Shown here: one piece after another, positions 58,345 through 64,000 of the stretch
How positions within the stretch are numbered: position 1 is the stretch's first letter
How the letters are laid out: the number at the start of each line of letters is the position of its first letter
Origin: Taudactylus pleione
Taxonomy: Eukaryota; Chordata; Amphibia; Anura; Myobatrachidae
Direction of reading: 5' to 3'
Assembly: GCA_031769625.1 (NCBI GenBank)
Contig: JAUIMM010000577.1
Span: 1,178,001-1,242,000 of the forward strand
Length of the DNA: 64,000 bases
The notes under the pieces: model-generated
What the model saw: only the letters and a program-made list of their open reading frames with translations
What the model was told of the DNA's origin: nothing
Databases searched by the model: none
Position numbers and translations under genes: made by a program

Positions 58345-58930
58345 AATCTATATTTGAACCTCTATACACTCCTGCCTATACCTTCTAATGTCCTGCCTAT
58401 ACCTTCTAAGGATGACACTATTTTGCTTACACAATCATACAGTAAATAAAGACTCCAGACCTAGAACATGTGGTTCCAAAGCACAAAGTATTATTCAAGA
58501 AAAAGTACAGTCAGTTCCACGCTATGATCTGTGTACAATTTAGCGCAAAGGAATTATACAGACCCAAGTACAGTATACATACGCAGCGCTTCTGGACCAG
58601 ATGTAGGCATCAGCAAGAAACCCCCGTCAATCAGCATTCAGCAAGAAGACTAACAACCCAGGGTTAGAGCACACATATTTATACCCCCCAGAAATAGACA
58701 ACACAATAGAAAGGCTTGTTGCTGATGCATTGGTTCCCAAGGGGGGTGCATCTGTTACAAAGCATTTAACAGGTTGGTTCAAATGGACACAGAACAGCCT
58801 CTAACAGCTTGTTGCCTCCTCTATTTCCCCTGCATGCACAAAAATACATTTTGGTTCTTTATGTCTTTACGGTCCATAAGTTGCGAATGCATGTTCCGAT
58901 CTTCACACCGTTGATACCGGGAAGCTGTGG
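58345..58930 (-). mobile_element. Probable 5' LTR of the endogenous retrovirus (limits uncertain)
   Basis: On the minus strand a TATAAATA box (58676-58683) stands about 340 bp ahead of the primer-binding-like site, fitting U3-R-U5. I could not fix clean TG...CA ends, and no second LTR was recognised at the 3' side near 54.7 kb or below. Confidence 0.4.
58676..58683 (-). promoter_or_regulatory. TATA box in the putative LTR
   Basis: GGGGGGTATAAATATGTGTG on the minus strand. Confidence 0.5.
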
Positions 58931-59293
58931 ATAAAGTGCGGATCAGTATAATATCAAAAACGGCTTACTTATCATGTATTAAACCTTAGATACCAAAATA
59001 GTCTTTATTTCACAGCATTTGTAATAAATGAATAAAACTTGAATCTTTTACTTTATAGCTATGGAACCTTTTGTGTAAGTGTGCATTATGTAAGTATTAG
59101 GGATATGGAAAAAGACGCTAGTTAACTTGGGGCAGATGCATGCGCATGAGGCTAATAAACAGGGATACTGTGCATTCGCTACTGAGCGTCATGTTAGCAG
59201 CTCAGCTGTGCGTAATGTGTGGTGCTTATGCATGAGATTCCATCTATGATGGACTCAACATATACATATATATATATATATATACATGTACAT

Positions 59294-59332
<39 letters not shown>

Positions 59333-59805
59333 TACATACATACGTTCCTCACTCACAGTTTCAGACTGCAATGCAAATGTGTTACCCCCAGCTGTGAAGC
59401 CGGGGCCATTCTGTCTGGGCGCGGGACTAAAACCTGTTTAGGATTCAGACAAATTCAATTGTGTAGATCAATGCCTGGGTTATATTGCAATTGCCACAAC
59501 TATACTTGTCTACATACAGGGATTCCCAATTTGTATGTAAAACACTCACAGTATTCTGGTGCATTGTCTATTCTATTTACTTTTTCTCAGGAGGCTGTTC
59601 TTCCAGTTGCCCGTGGTAGATTATCAAAAACATTGCCATCTGTACTTAGCTCGTGAGTTGTAACTGAAAATGGCGCTGGTCGCAAAATGGCGTCTTGCAG
59701 ATTCTTATTTCTAAAATGGAGTCTAGCTGCCATTCGCAAGATGGCATCACGCATGCTTCAATTTTAAACTGATCTTGTCTCAGCCAATTATCCAGCTTCG
59801 ACAGC

Positions 59806-60330
59806 AGAGTTCCCGGCAGCGGAAGCCCGACAGCGCTGGAAATCACGATCGTCGATAGGTAAGTACTGACTAACCTAACCTAACCCCCTAACCCTCCTTA
59901 GGGGTGCCTAACCCTAACCTCCCCCCCAAGTGCCTAACCCTAAACCCCCTTCTAAGTGCCTAACCCTAACCCCCCCTTTCCCGATGCCTAAACCTAAGTC
60001 CCTCAGGGGGGTGCCTAACCTTAAGTCCCCCCCGGGGTGACTAACTCTAACCCTCCCTCCCCCTAGCCTACCCCTAACCCTCCCGGGGGGTGCCTAACCC
60101 TAAGTCCCCCCCAGGTGCACTAAACCTAACCCTCCCCCCCCAGCTGTCCGCTCGCGGCGCCCGCATCCCTTCAATTGGGATACCAGGCACCTGTCTCCCA
60201 GCATTGTGGAAATGTCAGGCGTCTACATCCAGACGCCCGGCATTTCACCCTCGCCGGGATATGACAGTCGGGAAGCCGGCTGCCGATATTATTAATATCG
60301 GCAGCTGGCTTCCCAATTGTATACCGTGTA
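59806..60330. mobile_element. Dispersed element with C-rich core, copy 2
   Basis: It has the same order of blocks as 623-1222: CCCGGCAGCGGAAGCCCGAC, CGCTGGAAATC, CCTAACCCTAACC units with CCCCC, then CGGCATTTC and GGCTTCCCAATTGTATACCG. Comparing both copies shows that the interior C-rich units vary in number while the ends are kept. Confidence 0.65.
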
Positions 60331-60399
60331 AACAGCAGCCTGTGGAGGTTATCGGGTTGAGCTGAACTCCACCTGAAAGTGGCGTTCAGTAATATCATC

Positions 60400-61165
60400 A
60401 TGTTCCAAAAACAATGCTTTTTCGGAACTTGATGAATAGCCCCGACACTTACTTTTCACAAAAGTATGTGAAAATGTTAATTTTCACATGCTTTTGTGAA
60501 AAATAAGTGATGATAAATAGGCCCCCATGTATCTGTGTATACTTTCATCCCTTTGCATGTTAGGGTCTGTATGTGTGTGTTTATTCATGTATATGAGTTT
60601 ATATGAGTATATGTGTACCTATGTAATAATGCATGTACAGCATAAATAAACAAAATGCAGTGTATATATATATATATATGTATATGAGTGTATTTGTGTG
60701 TGTGTGTATCTATGTATACTGTAGGTAAGTCTACGCACCTCTCTCTCTCTCCCGCTATATATCTATATCTGTATACGTGTATGACTGTCTGTTATAGCCC
60801 CAACCCTAGAATTGGTGACCTCTTTGATGGTTGGGGATGTGGCACCACATTCCTGTAATTGTGGCCCTGCTCCCTGCATTTTACAGTCAGTGGGGCTAGA
60901 ATGACATCATTCAATGCAAATTGCATGTAGTGAGGGAAAAGGGAGAGATCGTCACACTGGCTGAATAGCAATACAGAACATTTAATAATAATAATAAGAT
61001 ATATATGGATGGAAGAACTGTGGTTCCTTTATTGTCACACTACCAATAGTAAGTTATCGAGGTCACGGTGGAGCTCACTAGAGTTGGGGTACAGAGATAT
61101 CAGTAAAAGGATAGAAAGAAAAGAACTCTGTTTGGTGAGCACTCTGAAAAAATGTAATTGGATAA
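60400..61165. other. AT-rich DNA with microsatellites, no gene seen
   Basis: A short inverted pair (ACTTTTCACAAAAGTATGTG and CATGCTTTTGTGAAAAATAA, about 60450-60512) and TA/TG runs at 60660-60715. Nothing coding. Confidence 0.4.
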
Positions 61166-61167
61166 TA

Positions 61168-63462
61168 TTAAGAATTAACTTTTAATATGCAAATGTTAAC
61201 ATACTATTCCTTGTAGATACATACACTCTATATGTCAGTGATCATACACCTGACACTAGGTAGAGATGGTATACATAATGCTACCAAGCTAATATTTAAA
61301 TCTCTGATGTTGTTCACAATGAAAAATTTGCACACACAAATAAAGGTTATTTTAAATAATATAGAAAAAGTGTAAAAGTGCATAAAGGAGATATAAATTC
61401 CCCTGGCCTATATATTAATGGCGAAAAATCACAAATGTTGTATAGTAAATGAATATCATAATAAAATTACTTCAATTTGTCTCCATGATATTATCCTTTT
61501 TAAGAAAAGAAAGTATAAGGATGGTCAGGATAAAGAATCTGCTATTACTGATGCTGCTACTCCTCACCTGGGCATAAGCTCATCTATGAGGAGGGAGTGA
61601 TCACTAAAGAGCAGGTTGCCCTTAGAAACAACAGTGTAACAGTGATGTTGCTCAGCTGTTCATTTCTGCTGTTGAAGGTCTTACTAATTTAGCATTGGAC
61701 CCACAATGAGAGAATTACTAAACCTGAGATAATCAACAGTTAATAGAGAGATAAAAGAAGGTTTTAAGATGTTAACATATATAAATATTAAATGACATTC
61801 AATAACCTTCAGTTTGCAATCCAAAAAAACAACATTTAAGCATTTTTGTCAGATTTTTCTGTCTTTGTTTTGATACAGATGGTAATAAAACTTGCTGTAT
61901 TTTTATCTTAGTTTCAAAAATATGTTACACTTTCTCAGATTCATAGTAATACATGGAGCTACTATAATCATTGAAACAAATAAACACACATCTCAGTGAT
62001 CTCAAAGTTGTCATAAAAGATTGAAAAAAGTCTCACCATTTATGTATGGTTACTAGACTGCTAAAGTTTCACATGCATTAGAAAAAGGGGGCAACCAATC
62101 TCTTCTGTTCTCTTTTTTTTTTTAACTACAAATGATTTTTGCATATTCCCTTAATGAAAATCGTTCAGTTGGTCAGTCTGACTGAACTACAAACTACAAA
62201 CGCGCATGAGCGATAATCGATCATCGTTTTAACTCAGAAAGTGAACGATTTTTTCAACGATTGAACGATAAACGATATCGTTATCAATAATCGTTCAAGA
62301 AATCGTTGTGTGTATATGCATCTTATGTGTAGATCATACTATATGTAAATAACATCCAACGATTTAATCCACCTATGAGACACTGAGGCATTCATGCTCT
62401 AGAATACTGACGGTGGTTTATAAACCCCTCCATTCCTTATATTGACACAAATTTTACATAAAGAGATTGGTTGCCCCCTTTTTCTAATGCATGTGAAACT
62501 TTAGCAGTCTAGTAACCATACATAAATGGTGAGATTTTTTTCAATCTTTTATGACAACTTTGAGATCACTGAGATGTGTGTTTATTTGTTTCAATGATTA
62601 TAGTAGCTCCATGTATTACTATGAATCTGAGAAAGTGTAACATATTTTTGAAACTAAGATAAAAATACAGCAAGTTTTATTACCATCTGTATCAAAACAA
62701 AGACAGAAAAATCTGACAAAAATGCTTAAATGTTGTTTTTTTGGATTGCAAACTGAAGGTTATTGAATGTCATTTAATATTTATATATGTTAACATCTTA
62801 AAACCTTCTTTTATCTCTCTATTAACTGTTGATTATCTCAGGTTTAGTAATTCTCTCATTGTGGGTCCAATGCTAAATTAGTAAGACCTTCAACAGCAGA
62901 AATGAACAGCTGAGCAACATCACTGTTACACTGTTGTTTCTAGGGGCAACCTGCTCTTTAGTGATCACTCCCTCCTCATAGATGAGCTTAGGCCCAGGTG
63001 AGGAGTAGCAGCATCAGTAATAGCAGATTCTTTACCCTGACCATCCTTATACTTTCTTTTCTTAAAAAGGATAATATCATGGAGACAAATTGAAGTCTAG
63101 GGGTACTAGTAATTTTATTATGATATTCATTTACTATACAACTGTGTGATATTTCGCCATTAATATATAGGCCAGGAGAATTTATATCTCCTATATGCAC
63201 TTTTACAGTTTCTCTATATTATTTAAAATAACCTTTATTTGTATGTGCAAAATTATCATTGTGAACAACATCAGAGATTTAAATATTAGCTTGGTAGCAT
63301 TATGTATACTATCTCTACCTAGTGTCAGGTGTATGATCACTGACATATAGAGTGTATGTATCTACAAGGAATAGTATGCACAACAACTTTTTAAACTTCA
63401 TTTTCTTGCTCATTATGACAGAGTAATATTTTAACATTTGCATAGTAAACGTTAATTCTTAA
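61168..63462. repeat. Large palindrome: arms of about 900 bp around a spacer of about 360 bp
   Basis: Left arm 61168-62104 and right arm 62461-63462 are inverted copies. Examples: AGATACATACACTCTATATG at 61216 with its inverse near 63344-63363; GGGGGCAACCAATCTCTT at 62087 with its inverse near 62461. Identity is high with scattered changes. The right arm has an extra block of about 55 bp (about 63378-63432). The spacer holds an AACGAT-rich foldback sequence. Open frames in the arms (61418-61600, 62988-63200) mirror one another and are not genes. Confidence 0.9.
62150..62335. mobile_element. AACGAT-rich foldback MITE in the palindrome's loop
   Basis: AAAATCGTTCAGTTGGTCAG on the left and AAGAAATCGTTGTGTGTATA on the right enclose GAACGATTTTTTCAACGATT and ACGATAAACGATATCGTTAT. 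It is related to the elements at 24080-24408 and 12750-13058. It occurs once, in the loop. Confidence 0.65.
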
Positions 63463-64000
63463 GCTGATTGGTTGGAATGAAAATCTGGTAACATGTGGGA
63501 GTAACTGATGATCAGCAATTTACTCCTAAATGCCAGAAAACAGAGGAAAATGGTCATCAGACAAGTTTGTTAAATATTTGATCTAAACAATTTGTTCAAA
63601 CAACAGTTTTTGTTCATTTTCTGGCATTTCCGAGCAACTTGCCGCCCACTTCAGTCAGGTAGAGGCTGGCACCGGGAGACTGGCTAACTCTGTCAGGAGA
63701 CCGGAAGAACCCCCCAAATTCAAGACTCACAAGGACCTTCCGGGAGAGTTGGGAAGTAAGCCCTACATCCTCTCCAGTGGTCCTTGTTTGTCCATTAAAA
63801 ACTCCAACCTGCTTCTTTCTGCTGAGGGCGCTCACAACTTGAGCTTGTATATGACCATTTTTATTCCATTAGCAATCTATAAGGGAGAATGCACTATTGT
63901 ACCTGATATGAGTTGATACTGAGGACTACGATTGTGAAGACTGCACGTGTGCAGTACCATTCTTATTGTTTTTTATCACTGTCATTGACAGTAGGGTGGC
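63463..64000. other. Non-coding DNA to the window end
   Basis: CAGAAAACAGAGGAAAATGG and other short phrases only. The minus frame 63614-63835 has no recognisable domain. Confidence 0.35.

Overview
The window looks like a non-coding-rich stretch of a large vertebrate genome, most likely an anuran amphibian. Basis: one spliced immunoglobulin-superfamily gene with very long introns; tRNA-headed SINE and L2-type tails; hAT, Harbinger-like and Tc1 copies; a piggyBac copy; Penelope-like retroelements; a decayed endogenous retrovirus; dozens of foldback MITEs. The species assignment is inference. There is no bacterial-style gene content, and almost all long open frames are repeats read in several frames. 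|| The one host gene I can support lies on the minus strand between about 46.4 and 11.7 kb. It has a CEACAM-type V-set Ig exon (46052-46408, phase 1-1), a transmembrane exon (22806-22923, phase 1-2), an ITIM exon (14769-14831, phase 0-0) and a terminal exon with a second ITIM and the stop codon (11974-12063), then a polyA signal near 11690. The first signal-peptide exon and one small cytoplasmic exon (phase 2 to 0) are not located. Together they describe an inhibitory CEACAM1-like cell-surface receptor. || Region by region: 0-5 kb holds C-rich 'CCTAA' repeats, a 21-bp satellite and AT-rich DNA. 5-12 kb holds an hAT MITE, weak plus-strand exon candidates, a 55-bp tandem repeat, foldback MITEs and the 3' end of the receptor gene. 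12-23 kb holds nested MITEs, L2/SINE copies, a degenerate TTAGGG-like array, a 533-bp duplication and the transmembrane exon. 24-27 kb holds a Penelope-like element with a GIY-YIG nuclease remnant broken up by MITEs. 27-34 kb is AT-rich with MITEs. 34.6-37.1 kb is a second Penelope-like copy with a reverse transcriptase. 38.04-42.97 kb is a complete piggyBac copy with TTAA ends, carrying a solo LTR and a MITE inside it. 43-49 kb holds MITEs, the V-set exon and a 46-bp minisatellite. 50-54 kb holds a rearranged Tc1 copy and AT-rich DNA with stem-loop motifs. 54.7-58.9 kb is a decayed retrovirus on the minus strand. 59-64 kb holds another C-rich repeat and a 2.3-kb palindrome. || The mobile DNA is layered: the solo LTR is younger than the piggyBac copy, MITEs are younger than the Penelope and piggyBac copies, and a MITE-like sequence sits in the loop of the big palindrome. 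All coordinates come from reading the sequence by eye; family names rest on motif recognition, not on database searches.
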